A stretch of 36,926 bases of DNA from SYFY01 sp031385325 (GCA_031385325.1 JANNBJ010000212.1:1-36926), one strand, 5' to 3'. Positions 25,201 to 33,763 are shown, counted from the stretch's first letter. The notes: generated by a model from the letters alone, not told the origin. Translations and numbers: made by a program.

Positions 25201-28200
25201 CGCCAATCTGATGGCGCCTGGTACGCTCGCGCGGTGCGCGGAACTATTGTACGAAGTCGCTCGAGCCGCCCAAGCGCAGGCTCTGCGCGGCCCCAATGTC
25301 GAAGTTGATATGGCGAGTCTCTTCCGGCAGGCAGAGGCATTTGTCGGAGCGAGTCTTGACAGACTTGAGGCCGGGATCGCGGTGGACGACCTCGCGGCGA
25401 CGGATGTACTCGCGCTGGCCACATCACTGTCACAGGCAGCCGATGAAACGCCCGCTGAAGAAATGCTGCTGGGTCTGGTGCAGCTTGAAGCCGTACTCGG
25501 TGCCAGAGCGTCCTTTGATGCCTGGAGGATCGGACCTCCAGCGCCTGGTTTTGTTGATCAGTTTATTGCTTCGATGCGCGCGATACAGGGCGCAACTTTT
25601 CGACCTCAGATCATTGATATTGCCAAGGCGTTGATCCAGGCCATCGTTCAGCTGGACACCAACGCGCAATTGTCCAGGTCGGCCCACGCCGTTCTGCTGG
25701 AAAGTTGTGAACGACTGTTGCAGGTCATTGATGCGATCGGCACGGATCAGTTCCTGCCACGTGTTGACGATGTTGTGACCAAGCTGGGTGATCTTGCAGG
25801 TGTCGATACGCTAGTTCCTTTGGTCCAGGAATTGCCTGGCCGCGTGTCGGCCTCCGTCTTGCCGATCGCCGCGCGGATCGAAGCTCCTTCTGCGGTGGAA
25901 ATACTGCCGGTTCAACGTAACGACACCGGAGTATCGATATCCGGTGCAGAGATTACGCAGGTAGATCGCGAAGCCGAGCAGCTGGACACAGAGCTTGCCG
26001 AAGTCTTTTTCGAAGAGGCCGAAGAACTGCTTGAGGCACTAGACACCAGCGTTCAGGCCTTTGTGCTTGACGGCAGGAATGGCTTGCCGCTCGAAAATAT
26101 GTTGCGCGGATTGCACACGCTGAAAGGAAGTGCGCGCCTCACGGGCCTCGGAGTAGTGGGTGATCGCGTACACAAGCTGGAGTCCTTCCTCAGCGGGCTT
26201 CAGTTCGGCCGCGATGAAATCACCCCAGCAATACAGCAGCAAGTTCAGGATAGCTTCGATGCGATATCGACCCTGACGATTCGTATTCGTGAGCATTATC
26301 GCCACAAATCAGACACGGTTGGTGATGAGCACAAGTCGGTTGTACCACCCAGTGAAGCTGCTGCTGCGACCAATTCACGGGATCTGATTCAACGGGGCGA
26401 AGAGAAACTGACGCCCCTGTCTTCCCACCCTGGTACCGCATCGAACTCGGAAGCAGCCGGACCGGATATGATCCGAGTGCGTGCGAATCTGCTTGAAAAG
26501 CTGGTGAATCTTGCCGGTGAAAGCAGCATTCTGCGAGCGCGGGTTGAACAGGGGATCAACGACTTCACGGTAGCCCTTGATGAGATGGGAATCACCATCG
26601 AGCGGCAGCGCGAACAACTTCGACGCCTTGAACTCGAGACTGATGCACAGGTGGTAGTGCGAGCTGAACGCGCGGATCGCAAACAAGAGTATTTCGATCC
26701 ATTGGAGATGGATCGTTATTCTCAACTCCAGCAGCTTTCGCGCGCGCTTTCGGAAAGTGCGTCAGACATGCTCGACCTGAAAGACACGTTACAGTTCAAA
26801 TCGCGGGAAGCCGAGACCATCCTGTTGCAACAGGCGCGGATAAACACCGAGTTGCAGGAAGGTCTCATGCGAACGCGCATGGTCCCGTTCAGTCGCCTGT
26901 TGCCGCGGTTGCGCAGAATCGTGCGGCAGGTTTCCCAGGAATTGAAGAAAGAAGTTGAGTTTCATGTTTTCAATGCTGAAGGTGAACTCGATCGAAACCT
27001 TCTCGAACGTATGGTTCCTCCGCTTGAGCACATGCTTCGTAATGCCGTAGATCATGGCATTGAGTCGACGATGGTCCGACGTAGTTTCGGCAAATCGGTG
27101 CCGGGACGAATTGATCTTCGACTTTCCAGGGAAGGTGGGGATATCGTTATCGAGATATCCGACGACGGCGTCGGCATCGATATCGAGACGGTGCGTGCAA
27201 AGGCGATGGAGCGCGGAATGCTCAGGCCGGATGCCAATCTCAGCGATGATGAAGTGCTGGATTTTATCCTGGCTCCCGGTTTCAGCACGGCAAAATCACT
27301 GACGCAAATTTCCGGCCGCGGAGTTGGGCTCGACGTTGTTAACAATGAAGTTAAGGCGCTGGGTGGCAGTGTCGGAATTTACAGCTCCCCGGGTAAGGGA
27401 ACGCGTTTTGCCCTGCGGGTGCCATTCACCGTCTCTGTCAATCGTGCACTCATGGTAACCGTTGGCGATGATCAGTACGCCATTCCGCTTAACACGATAG
27501 AAGGGATCGTGCTGGTGGATAACTCCGAGTTACAGGCGATCTATTCGTCCGAGAACAAGCTGTTTGAATATGCAGGGCTCGCGTATCGAGTGCGTTACCT
27601 GGGCCGCTATCTCGGACGCAATCTCCCCAATGTAACGGGACGTGGTGGCGTGCCGCTGGTGCTGGTGCGGTCGGGTGAACAATCGATGGCAGTGGCGGTC
27701 GATGGAGTCCAGGGCAGTCGTGAAATTGTGGTGAAAAGCCTCGGTCCGCAATTTGCTGGCGTTGGTGGGATTTCCGGCGCAACCATACTGGGCGACGGAA
27801 GTGTCGTAGTCATTTTGGATCTGCTCGCGTTGATTCGTACTCAGGGGCGTGATGGATTAGGGTCAGTGACACGTGATGTTGCCAACCACGTTCATACACG
27901 ATGTGTCATGGTAGTGGACGACTCCGTCACTGTACGCAAGGTCACGACGCGACTGCTTGAACGACAAGGCATGGATGTGATTGTGGCGAAGGACGGGGTT
28001 GAGGCGATTTCTCTGCTTGGAGAGCGCACCCCCGATATCATGTTGTTGGATATAGAGATGCCCCGCATGGATGGTTTCGAGGTCGCCCGACAGATGCGGC
28101 ACGACCCGAGGATTGCTCGAATTCCGATTATCATGATCAGTTCCCGTACGGGGTCCAAACACAAGGACCACGCCCTCTCGTTAGGCATAGATCGCTTTCT

Positions 28201-28264
28201 CGGCAAGCCGTTCCAGGAAAACGAACTGCTGGCAGCGATTGATGAACTAGGACAGAGGAGGTAA
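22241..28264 (+). CDS. chpA: ChpA/PilL hybrid chemotaxis histidine kinase
   Basis: A 2007-residue CheA-like kinase. ATG at 22241 (after AGGAATGGCAAGAAA) is preferred; ATG at 22259 is possible. Residues 1-540 contain helical HPt-like repeats without a complete motif (for example LHQVHGTLVMLEL). About 545-785 is an acidic Ala/Glu/Pro/Ser-rich linker. Canonical phosphotransfer histidines are His845 (HTLKGSGRM) and His1292 (HTLKGSARL); His982 lies in a degenerate HSFVGGANLM. A dimerisation helix starts near 1410. The ATPase has Asn1601 (RNAVDHG), DDGVG with Asp1642 and GRGVGLD from Gly1692. A CheW domain (about 1725-1880) and a C-terminal receiver with Asp1937 complete it. Pseudomonas ChpA is about 2470 residues with eight Xpt domains, so this is a shorter form. 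Confidence 0.95.
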   Translation: MSQGREMFALEWVKGEIFGALEEARQALEAFAEFGRDETRMRICLTSLHQVHGTLVMLELPGVALLADHLERLAQGLLNKQFADDGLPCEALMQGILELPVRLEQIQAGGPDTESGVLPLVNRIRKQLHLDEVAPPRPVQFVADEATLDRFERINGRAKIKRIRAAYQGVLLALLKGEDEPHFLDTLKKVGVGLERICKDTPSEILWQSFGEFVDSLRLATRPLSAEVIKVLRRLDAEIRRFAQDGVEAILEPVPERLLLQLIDAAQVRGQPTSRLLEMRRRMEPANDGELLASGREALVAASRVLTEEIAGVKDQLDLLVRGDQPDADKLVILADSLRRIASTCGVLGFESSRLIVLDQLEVLERFKDLTELDREQLFGIASALVQVEENLASVTHLTGQTQRAPGVSEAERQVLIESRTGLEAIKQSIVNFVGSGFAKEHLEGVARSLQGISAALRITGFVRPASLLEDCHAFLVTEISSLSSDGQPAQWERLDRFADCLSGIDYHLERLVTNVGAKADDILDVVERSLIATGYLGRGLVLATMESETAPANEVEPSVAPDTAVVPEPETAETQTVAGDPDTSNADDYALEELVDSGMPVIDLESLPIDAPTQLSTDEIVSEPVWEMAPADAAAADELELAASAIEEPSASDLILGLEIPFGETLELDTGTLSIAQALPTSSTPAVVVPTEIDVSEISLDDLSVESEPAIEERAIADETTTSSVDAVELPQPTENLAVELSEAAPAESEPVAEIEIVEFVAPSAQVMSDSGAVEFDLTDSRFDVLESYASSTELVDTRGDAEIRGVFSEEAEEVVLTLDVMLSRWQQDPADEVAVREIRRGFHTLKGSGRMVGAQQIGELAWAIENMLNRVLDGTLHSVGEIQQAARSARDLMPALLLAFNQNIPAASDKTAQLIELADVLASGGSLVSEDDAADSLKTSPEQEELSLFLAEAREYLALLRSKTGRRRVQLDDELLMALHSFVGGANLMAPGTLARCAELLYEVARAAQAQALRGPNVEVDMASLFRQAEAFVGASLDRLEAGIAVDDLAATDVLALATSLSQAADETPAEEMLLGLVQLEAVLGARASFDAWRIGPPAPGFVDQFIASMRAIQGATFRPQIIDIAKALIQAIVQLDTNAQLSRSAHAVLLESCERLLQVIDAIGTDQFLPRVDDVVTKLGDLAGVDTLVPLVQELPGRVSASVLPIAARIEAPSAVEILPVQRNDTGVSISGAEITQVDREAEQLDTELAEVFFEEAEELLEALDTSVQAFVLDGRNGLPLENMLRGLHTLKGSARLTGLGVVGDRVHKLESFLSGLQFGRDEITPAIQQQVQDSFDAISTLTIRIREHYRHKSDTVGDEHKSVVPPSEAAAATNSRDLIQRGEEKLTPLSSHPGTASNSEAAGPDMIRVRANLLEKLVNLAGESSILRARVEQGINDFTVALDEMGITIERQREQLRRLELETDAQVVVRAERADRKQEYFDPLEMDRYSQLQQLSRALSESASDMLDLKDTLQFKSREAETILLQQARINTELQEGLMRTRMVPFSRLLPRLRRIVRQVSQELKKEVEFHVFNAEGELDRNLLERMVPPLEHMLRNAVDHGIESTMVRRSFGKSVPGRIDLRLSREGGDIVIEISDDGVGIDIETVRAKAMERGMLRPDANLSDDEVLDFILAPGFSTAKSLTQISGRGVGLDVVNNEVKALGGSVGIYSSPGKGTRFALRVPFTVSVNRALMVTVGDDQYAIPLNTIEGIVLVDNSELQAIYSSENKLFEYAGLAYRVRYLGRYLGRNLPNVTGRGGVPLVLVRSGEQSMAVAVDGVQGSREIVVKSLGPQFAGVGGISGATILGDGSVVVILDLLALIRTQGRDGLGSVTRDVANHVHTRCVMVVDDSVTVRKVTTRLLERQGMDVIVAKDGVEAISLLGERTPDIMLLDIEMPRMDGFEVARQMRHDPRIARIPIIMISSRTGSKHKDHALSLGIDRFLGKPFQENELLAAIDELGQRR

Positions 28265-28267
28265 GTC

Positions 28268-28735
28268 ATGCGTCAGCCGGCTGTTCGTCAAGCAGAGGAA
28301 CTGGCCTGTGTGGTGCTGCCACATGAAGAGCTGAGCCTGCTCGTACCAAATGACTGTGTTGCGGAAATCCTGCCGTGGCGCCGAGTGAAGCCAGTGCCCG
28401 GGATGCCTCGATGGTGCCTTGGTACGCTCGGATGGCGCGGTCAGACGGTGGTTGTCATCGACTTCCAGCTCTTGACTGACGATAGCGCGCAGTCGCGCTT
28501 GAATCGACGAGCGTTGGTGGTTATGCACCGGACGACCAGTCGAGAGGGCATGTCGTTCTACGCGATTGCAAGTTCTGGACTGCCTCGCCTGCTTCATCTT
28601 GCCGAAGATGAAGTCAGGGATGTTGAGGATGGGAATGCCTCGGGTGCAATCCTGTCGCACCTGACGTTAGGGACAGAGGTGGTCGTTGTGCCGAACCTAC
28701 GCTATCTCGAAGACCAGGTCAGCACCGTGAATTGA
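28268..28735 (+). CDS. CheW-like protein, ChpC type
   Basis: A 155-residue protein with a CheW fold: LACVVLPHEELSLLVPNDCV, then VAEILPW, PGMPRWCLGTLGWRGQTVVV and IDFQLL. This position after chpA is that of chpC in Pseudomonas, a second adaptor that links receptors to the kinase; the domain is divergent, so the ChpC name is inferred from context. GAGGAGG at the end of chpA (about 28255-28261) precedes the ATG, which lies 3 nt after the chpA stop. It converges on rsmE. Confidence 0.82.
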   Translation: MRQPAVRQAEELACVVLPHEELSLLVPNDCVAEILPWRRVKPVPGMPRWCLGTLGWRGQTVVVIDFQLLTDDSAQSRLNRRALVVMHRTTSREGMSFYAIASSGLPRLLHLAEDEVRDVEDGNASGAILSHLTLGTEVVVVPNLRYLEDQVSTVN

Positions 28736-28740
28736 TGGTC

Positions 28741-28758
28741 TGAATCGGCAACGATTCA
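28741..28758. terminator. Perfect inverted repeat with GCAA loop between chpC-like gene and rsmE
   Basis: TGAATCG (28741-28747), loop GCAA, CGATTCA (28752-28758): a 7-bp stem closed by a GNRA tetraloop, in the 20-nt convergent gap and overlapping the rsmE stop. No T-tract on either side. Confidence 0.4.
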
Positions 28759-29490
28759 AGAATCCCAGCCCCACCCATGGCGTACAGCGGCCAACGCCGC
28801 GAGTGGGGCTGTTTCGGCTCTCAGTACCTGACCTCCCATTCCATGTCGAACAATGCTGTGTGATTCAAACCAGCTGAGTTCACGTTCTGACCAACCGCCT
28901 TCCGGGCCTACCAACAGTGTGGTCGGCATCAGGGGCAGGGTCAGCGGCAGGGAAGGAGCCCCCGGATGCAGTGCGATCAATTGCCGAGAGGACTCGATGT
29001 GTGAATTTCTCAGCTCGTCGAGTTGAATCGGTCCGACCAAGGTCGGCAGAAAACGGGTGCCGCTTTGTTCACACGCCGAAACCACGATCTTTCGAATATG
29101 CGACAGTCGGCGTTCTTCACGGTCCTCACCCCAGTGCACGTTTGCCCGATCGGTGGTGAGGATGGCGATGTACTGAACACCCAGTTCAACCGCTTTTTGC
29201 AGTGCTCGATCGAAAGCATCACCTTTCAGTAGCGCCAGTCCAAGGCCGAGCGGATGTGGAATCGGTGCATCCGGGAGCCCTTCCTGCAAGAGAACCGAAC
29301 ACGTGCGTTTGCCTGTTTTGGCAACCAGTGCCAGCCATTCGCTGCCGCGTCCATCAAAGACGCAGACGGAATCTCCCGGCTGTAGGCGCAGTACACGCAG
29401 AAGATGGTGGGATTGTTCTTCGCTCAAGTCGAGTTCGTCACCCGCGGTCAGTGAGCGGTCAGGCCCAATGAACAATCGCGTGTTTCGCAT
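28756..29490 (-). CDS. rsmE: 16S rRNA (uracil1498-N3)-methyltransferase
   Basis: A 244-residue SPOUT-class (knotted) methyltransferase. MRNTRLFIGPDRSL starts the PUA-like N-domain, with HHLLRVLRLQPGDSVCVFDG. The catalytic domain has KAVELGVQYIAILTTDRA, CEQSGTRFLP, LLVGPEGGWSERE and the knot LRAETAPLAALAAV. ATG at 29490 is the family start; the frame is open to 29607 but the extra part lies within metF. It starts 14 nt after the metF stop and is the last gene of metK-metF-rsmE. Confidence 0.95.
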   Translation of the reverse strand: MRNTRLFIGPDRSLTAGDELDLSEEQSHHLLRVLRLQPGDSVCVFDGRGSEWLALVAKTGKRTCSVLLQEGLPDAPIPHPLGLGLALLKGDAFDRALQKAVELGVQYIAILTTDRANVHWGEDREERRLSHIRKIVVSACEQSGTRFLPTLVGPIQLDELRNSHIESSRQLIALHPGAPSLPLTLPLMPTTLLVGPEGGWSERELSWFESHSIVRHGMGGQVLRAETAPLAALAAVRHGWGWDS

Positions 29491-29504
29491 CGACGAAGCA
29501 AGTG

Positions 29505-30335
29505 CTACAGAGTACTCAAAGCATCGGCGATGCGACGGCTCGCACCCCAGCGATTGAGCGTGTACAGATGGAAACCGGGGGCGCCAGCCTTGAGCAACTC
29601 TTCGCACAGACGAATGCAGACGTCGCAGCCGAAATCACGAATGGCTGTTTCATCGTCGGCAATGCTTTCCAGTTTTTTGAGCATCCATCGTGGAATGTCA
29701 GCACCGGCTTTGGCTGAGAAGCGGACGATGCTTTCAACGCTGGTGATGGGCATGATTCCCACATGAATCGGTATGGTGATTCCACGCGCTGCGCACCGTT
29801 CTCGAAAGTCGTAGTAGGCGTACGGGCTGTAAAAATACTGCGTAATTGCGCTGGTAGCACCGGCATCGACTTTGGCTGCGAAAAAGTCCAGGTCAGACGC
29901 GGGAGATGCGGCGTCTGGATGAACCTCGGGATATGCGGCCACTTCGATTTCAAAGTGATCACCGAAATGTTTCCGAATCAAGGTGACAAGCGCCTGGGCG
30001 TTGGCGGCTCGCAACGAACGTCCGAGGCCAGAAGGGACGTCGCCACGCAAGGCCACGATTCGACGTACCCCGATCTGTCGATAGCGCTCCAGCAGGTTTA
30101 CGACGGTGTCATCGGCGTCGGCTCCCATCGACAGATGTGGCGCCGCCTGATGTCCGGCTGCCAGCAGAGCGGCGACCGTTTCGAAAGTACCTTCTCTGGT
30201 CGAGCCGCCGGCACCATACGTAACTGAATAGAAGAGGGGTTTGGCGCTCTGCAAGCGTGGGACGACGTTCTGCATCAACTTGCCGACGCCGTCACCCTCC
30301 CTCGGCGGGAAGAACTCAAAACTGAGGCGTGTCAT
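29505..30335 (-). CDS. metF: 5,10-methylenetetrahydrofolate reductase
   Basis: A 276-residue flavoprotein that reduces methylene-THF to methyl-THF, the methyl donor for methionine synthesis. It starts MTRLSFEFFPPREGDGVGKL, carrying the catalytic Glu (residue 7) at the start of the barrel. SVTYGAGGSTREGT, IVALRGDVPSG, EVAAYPEVHPDA and ITQYFYSPYAYYDF are diagnostic. The N-terminus is shorter than in E. coli, as in Pseudomonas. It lies 45 nt after metK on the same strand, joining methyl supply to SAM synthesis. Confidence 0.96.
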   Translation of the reverse strand: MTRLSFEFFPPREGDGVGKLMQNVVPRLQSAKPLFYSVTYGAGGSTREGTFETVAALLAAGHQAAPHLSMGADADDTVVNLLERYRQIGVRRIVALRGDVPSGLGRSLRAANAQALVTLIRKHFGDHFEIEVAAYPEVHPDAASPASDLDFFAAKVDAGATSAITQYFYSPYAYYDFRERCAARGITIPIHVGIMPITSVESIVRFSAKAGADIPRWMLKKLESIADDETAIRDFGCDVCIRLCEELLKAGAPGFHLYTLNRWGASRRIADALSTL

Positions 30336-30380
30336 CGTTCTTCCCTCGATTCAGGTCCTGTGGGCAGCTCCGAGACAGGA

Positions 30381-31529
30381 TCAGCCGCGCAGAGCGGCTG
30401 CCTTGTCGGTTCGCTCCCAGGTGAACTCGGCTTCGGTGCGGCCAAAGTGTCCGTAGGCTGCCGTGTTCCGATAGATGGGTCGCTTAAGGTTCAGCATCGC
30501 GATCAAACCCCGTGGCCGCAAGTCAAAATGTTCACGTACAAGTTGAACGATTTTCTCGTCAGCAATTTTACCGGTACCGAAGGTATTGATACTGATGGAG
30601 GTTGGTTCTGCCACGCCGATTGCATAACTGATCTGGATTTCGCACCGGGCGGCGAGGCCGGACGCGACGATGTTCTTGGCAACATAACGACCCGCATAAG
30701 CCGCGCTGCGGTCAACCTTCGATGGATCCTTGCCGGAAAAAGCGCCACCACCATGACGGGCCATGCCACCGTAGGTGTCAACAATGATCTTACGACCGGT
30801 TACGCCGCAGTCACCAACTGGACCACCGATGACAAACTGGCCGGTTGGATTGATGAAGTACTTGGTCTTGGAGGAGAGCCAGTTAGCAGGCAGAACGGGC
30901 TTGATGACTTCTTCCATCACCGCCTCTCGCAGATCCTTCTGGCTGACGTCCGGCTCATGCTGCGTGGACAGTACAACGGCCTCAATGGCACTCGGTCTGC
31001 CCTCGGAATCGTAGCGGAACGTGATCTGCGATTTTGCATCCGGACGCAGGAATTTCAGAGTGGATCGTCGTTTGTCGGCCTGCTGCTTCACCAGAAGGTG
31101 TGCGTAGGTGATCGGGGCTGGCATCAACACTTCTGTTTCGTTCGTGGCGTAACCGAACATCAGGCCTTGGTCGCCTGCGCCTTGTTCCTTGCCATCCGAC
31201 TCGTCCACGCCCATGGCGATATCGGCGGACTGCATGCCCAGGGCGTTAATGACGGTGCACGCCTCGGGATTGAAACCGATGGCGTCGCTGTCATAGCCGA
31301 TTTCAGCGATGACCTTGCGAACCAGCTGATCGATATTGACCTTGGCGTTGGTGCGAATTTCTCCAGCGACAACGACGATGCCGGTCTTGATCAACGTTTC
31401 GCAGGCAACACGCGATTCGCGGTCCTGAGCCAGCATGGCGTCCACGATGGCGTCGGAGATTTGGTCTGCCATCTTGTCGGGATGACCTTCGGAGACGGAT
31501 TCGGAGGTAAAAACGGAATACTCGGCCAT
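30381..31529 (-). CDS. metK: S-adenosylmethionine synthetase
   Basis: A 382-residue enzyme making SAM from methionine and ATP. It begins MAEYSVFTSESVSEGHPDKM with the EGHPDK motif (His16); GAGDQGLMFGYA, DSEGRPSAIEAVVLSTQHEP, NPTGQFVIGGPVGDCGVTGR and the P-loop-like GGGAFSGKDPSKVDRSAAY follow. ATG at 31529 has AAGGAA upstream; the frame is open to 31889 but the extra residues are unconserved. Head of metK-metF-rsmE and divergent from tkt. I found no SAM riboswitch in its leader. Confidence 0.97.
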   Translation of the reverse strand: MAEYSVFTSESVSEGHPDKMADQISDAIVDAMLAQDRESRVACETLIKTGIVVVAGEIRTNAKVNIDQLVRKVIAEIGYDSDAIGFNPEACTVINALGMQSADIAMGVDESDGKEQGAGDQGLMFGYATNETEVLMPAPITYAHLLVKQQADKRRSTLKFLRPDAKSQITFRYDSEGRPSAIEAVVLSTQHEPDVSQKDLREAVMEEVIKPVLPANWLSSKTKYFINPTGQFVIGGPVGDCGVTGRKIIVDTYGGMARHGGGAFSGKDPSKVDRSAAYAGRYVAKNIVASGLAARCEIQISYAIGVAEPTSISINTFGTGKIADEKIVQLVREHFDLRPRGLIAMLNLKRPIYRNTAAYGHFGRTEAEFTWERTDKAAALRG

Positions 31530-31701
31530 GAAACACGGTTCCTTTTGACAGGGAGATATGACTTGCGCTGACCATCGGTATTGAACAGTTAACGGGCAGC
31601 TAAAACGTGCCGTGATTGTAAGCGAATTGCACTGCAGCAAATTGCGACAGCTACACGAACTGGGGACAATGGGCGTCGCAATACGGAGAGATGGAAATAA
31701 A
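31530..31701. promoter_or_regulatory. Divergent metK/tkt intergenic region
   Basis: This 172-nt gap should hold both promoters. Leftward, a good -10 TACAAT lies on the minus strand at 31615-31620 but its -35 is weak. Rightward, TTGCGA (31642-31647), 17 nt, GACAAT (31665-31670) is a moderate pair that would start transcription near 31677 and exclude the ATG at 31669 as the tkt start. No riboswitch fold that I know is visible. Confidence 0.35.
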
Positions 31702-33684
31702 TTGTCAAGAATAGAGCGCGCCAACGCGATTCGGGTGCTGTCGATGGATGCGGTGGAGAAAGCCAAGTCCGGCCACCCCGGTGCGCCAATGGGTATGGCA
31801 GATGTGGCGGAAGTACTGTGGGTCGATCTGCTGCGACATGATCCTGCTGATCCAGGTTGGTGGGATCGTGATCGCTTCGTACTGTCCAATGGACACGCTT
31901 CGGCGCTGCTTTACTCGCTGTTGCACCTCACCGGGTACGCCTTGTCCATGGACGATATCAAACAATTCCGACAGCTTGGTTCCCGAACGGCCGGGCACCC
32001 TGAAGTCCATGAGTGCCCTGGTGTCGAAACAACGACAGGGCCTTTGGGCCAGGGTTTCGCCAACGCGGTGGGCATGGCGCTGGCCGAGTCTCGGCTGGCA
32101 CGCGAGTTCAATCGGGATGGCCACTCAGTGGTCGATCACCGCACCTGGGTGTTTGTTGGTGACGGTTGTCTCATGGAAGGTATCTCGCACGAAGCCGCTT
32201 CGCTTGCCGGTGCGCTCCACCTCGGCAAGCTCATCTGCATCTACGACAAGAACGGCATATCGATTGATGGCGATGTGAACAGCTGGTTTCCGGAGGATGT
32301 CGCAACGCGCTTTGAAGCGTATGGCTGGCGAGTCATCCGTAATGTGGATGGCCACGATGCGTTGGAAATTCAAAGGGCGCTCAACGCGGCCATGAAAACT
32401 GATGGCAGGCCAACGCTGGTCATGTGCCGGACCATCATAGGCTACGGTGCCCCAGGCAAGCAGGGGACCGCCGGGGCCCATGGAGCGCCGCTTGGCGCGG
32501 AACAGATCAACCTCGCCCGCAAGAATTTCAATTGGGGCAGCGCGCCGTTTGAAATGCCAGACCACATCTATTCCTCGATGGATTGTCGTGGTCGCGGTGG
32601 CGAACTGCGACGGAGCTGGCAAGAGCGCTTTGCCGGTTACCGGTCGGCATACCCGGAACTCGCCAGGGAGTATGAAAGACGCATGGGAGGCGCGCTTCCA
32701 AGCGATTGGGATGATGGGTTAAAGGCCTTGATCGAGCAGGAAATGGCGGCTCCCAAGTCAATTGCTACCCGCGTTTCCTCGCAAAATTGTATTGCAGCAG
32801 CGGCAGCCAAAATCCCTGAGCTGTTCGGTGGTTCGGCGGACCTCACCGAGTCGAACGGTACGCACTGGCCAGGCGCTGGTGATCGATACCTCAGCTACGG
32901 TGTTCGAGAGTTTTCGATGACAGCCATCACCAATGGTGTGGTATTGCACGGTGGAATCCGTCCCTTCAGCGGTACATTCCTGGTGTTCATGGAATACGCG
33001 CGCAATGCTGTTCGTCTCGCAGCGCTGATGGGGCTGAATAACATCCTCGTCTACACCCACGACTCCGTTGCACTGGGTGAGGACGGTCCAACCCATCAGC
33101 CCATCGAACAACTGACGAATCTGCGCACCACGCCGAACATGCAGACTTGGCGTCCATGTGACACGGTCGAAACCGCAGTTGCCTGGCAGCAGGCGCTGCT
33201 GTCGCGCAACCAACCGTCTGCGTTGGTGCTGACGCGCCAGAAAACCGAGCCCCAGCCTCACACCAAGGCAACCGTGGCAGGCATAGCCAAAGGCGGTTAC
33301 GTCGTGTGCGAAGCTCAGGGAGGAGCGCCGAAATTGATCCTTATCGCCACCGGCTCTGAAGTTGCGCTGGCAGTGCAAGCTGCGAGGCATCTCACGGCAG
33401 AAGGGGTAAGCGTTCGGGTAATCTCCATGCCGTGTACGGAGCGGTTTCTGGCGCAGGATGTGGCCTATCGGGACAGCATTTTGCCGCCGACGATTCGTGC
33501 GCGGGTCGTGGTCGAAGCGGCCCACCCGGGTTACTGGTATCGATTTGTCGGTCTGGACGGCGCAGTCGTCGGCATCGAGCGATTTGGATTGTCAGCGCCA
33601 GGGAATGAAGCCATGGCAGCCTGCGGGATCACCGTTCCGCATGTTGTTGCGAGTTGCAAGCGAGTGATTGACCAGCTCGCCTGA
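31702..33684 (+). CDS. tkt: Transketolase
   Basis: A 660-residue thiamine-diphosphate enzyme of the pentose phosphate pathway. TTG at 31702 gives the family length and aligns with E. coli TktA from residue 1 (SRIERANAIRVLSMDAVEKA); GGAGAG at 31685-31690 precedes it. ATG at 31669 is an alternative with 11 more residues. The ThDP site is GDGCLMEGISHEAASLAGAL with the Asn in YDKNGISIDG; GGSADLTESN, the catalytic Glu region VREFSMTAI and EDGPTHQPIEQL are intact. It leads a central-carbon cluster with pgk and fba. Confidence 0.96.
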   Translation: MSRIERANAIRVLSMDAVEKAKSGHPGAPMGMADVAEVLWVDLLRHDPADPGWWDRDRFVLSNGHASALLYSLLHLTGYALSMDDIKQFRQLGSRTAGHPEVHECPGVETTTGPLGQGFANAVGMALAESRLAREFNRDGHSVVDHRTWVFVGDGCLMEGISHEAASLAGALHLGKLICIYDKNGISIDGDVNSWFPEDVATRFEAYGWRVIRNVDGHDALEIQRALNAAMKTDGRPTLVMCRTIIGYGAPGKQGTAGAHGAPLGAEQINLARKNFNWGSAPFEMPDHIYSSMDCRGRGGELRRSWQERFAGYRSAYPELAREYERRMGGALPSDWDDGLKALIEQEMAAPKSIATRVSSQNCIAAAAAKIPELFGGSADLTESNGTHWPGAGDRYLSYGVREFSMTAITNGVVLHGGIRPFSGTFLVFMEYARNAVRLAALMGLNNILVYTHDSVALGEDGPTHQPIEQLTNLRTTPNMQTWRPCDTVETAVAWQQALLSRNQPSALVLTRQKTEPQPHTKATVAGIAKGGYVVCEAQGGAPKLILIATGSEVALAVQAARHLTAEGVSVRVISMPCTERFLAQDVAYRDSILPPTIRARVVVEAAHPGYWYRFVGLDGAVVGIERFGLSAPGNEAMAACGITVPHVVASCKRVIDQLA

Positions 33685-33698
33685 TATTTTTGTATAGA
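33668..33698 (+). promoter_or_regulatory. Possible promoter for pgk
   Basis: TTGACC (33668-33673), inside the end of tkt, is followed after 17-19 nt by TGTATAGA (33691-33698), giving either TGTATA or TATAGA as -10. The pair would start transcription around 33704, about 60 nt before pgk. The spacing is imperfect for the better -10. Confidence 0.4.
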
Positions 33699-33763
33699 CT
33701 CCGGCGAGTTGTCGATCAGTGCTGGTTCTGGTCCGTCGGGAGCACAGGGACAGGAGTAATGGA

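Noticed and set aside
30360..31571. A 403-codon open frame on the plus strand opposite metK
   Set aside because: It lies almost entirely antisense to metK, has no family resemblance and no promoter or ribosome site; long antisense frames are common in GC-rich coding sequence.
31530..31620. Possible SAM or SAH riboswitch upstream of metK
   Set aside because: The leader shows none of the conserved core sequences of these riboswitches that I know, and no convincing multi-stem fold ends near the start codon.
31691..31714. A 7-codon ATG frame overlapping the proposed tkt start, possible leader peptide
   Set aside because: Too short, with no regulatory codons or attenuator hairpins around it; best explained by chance.
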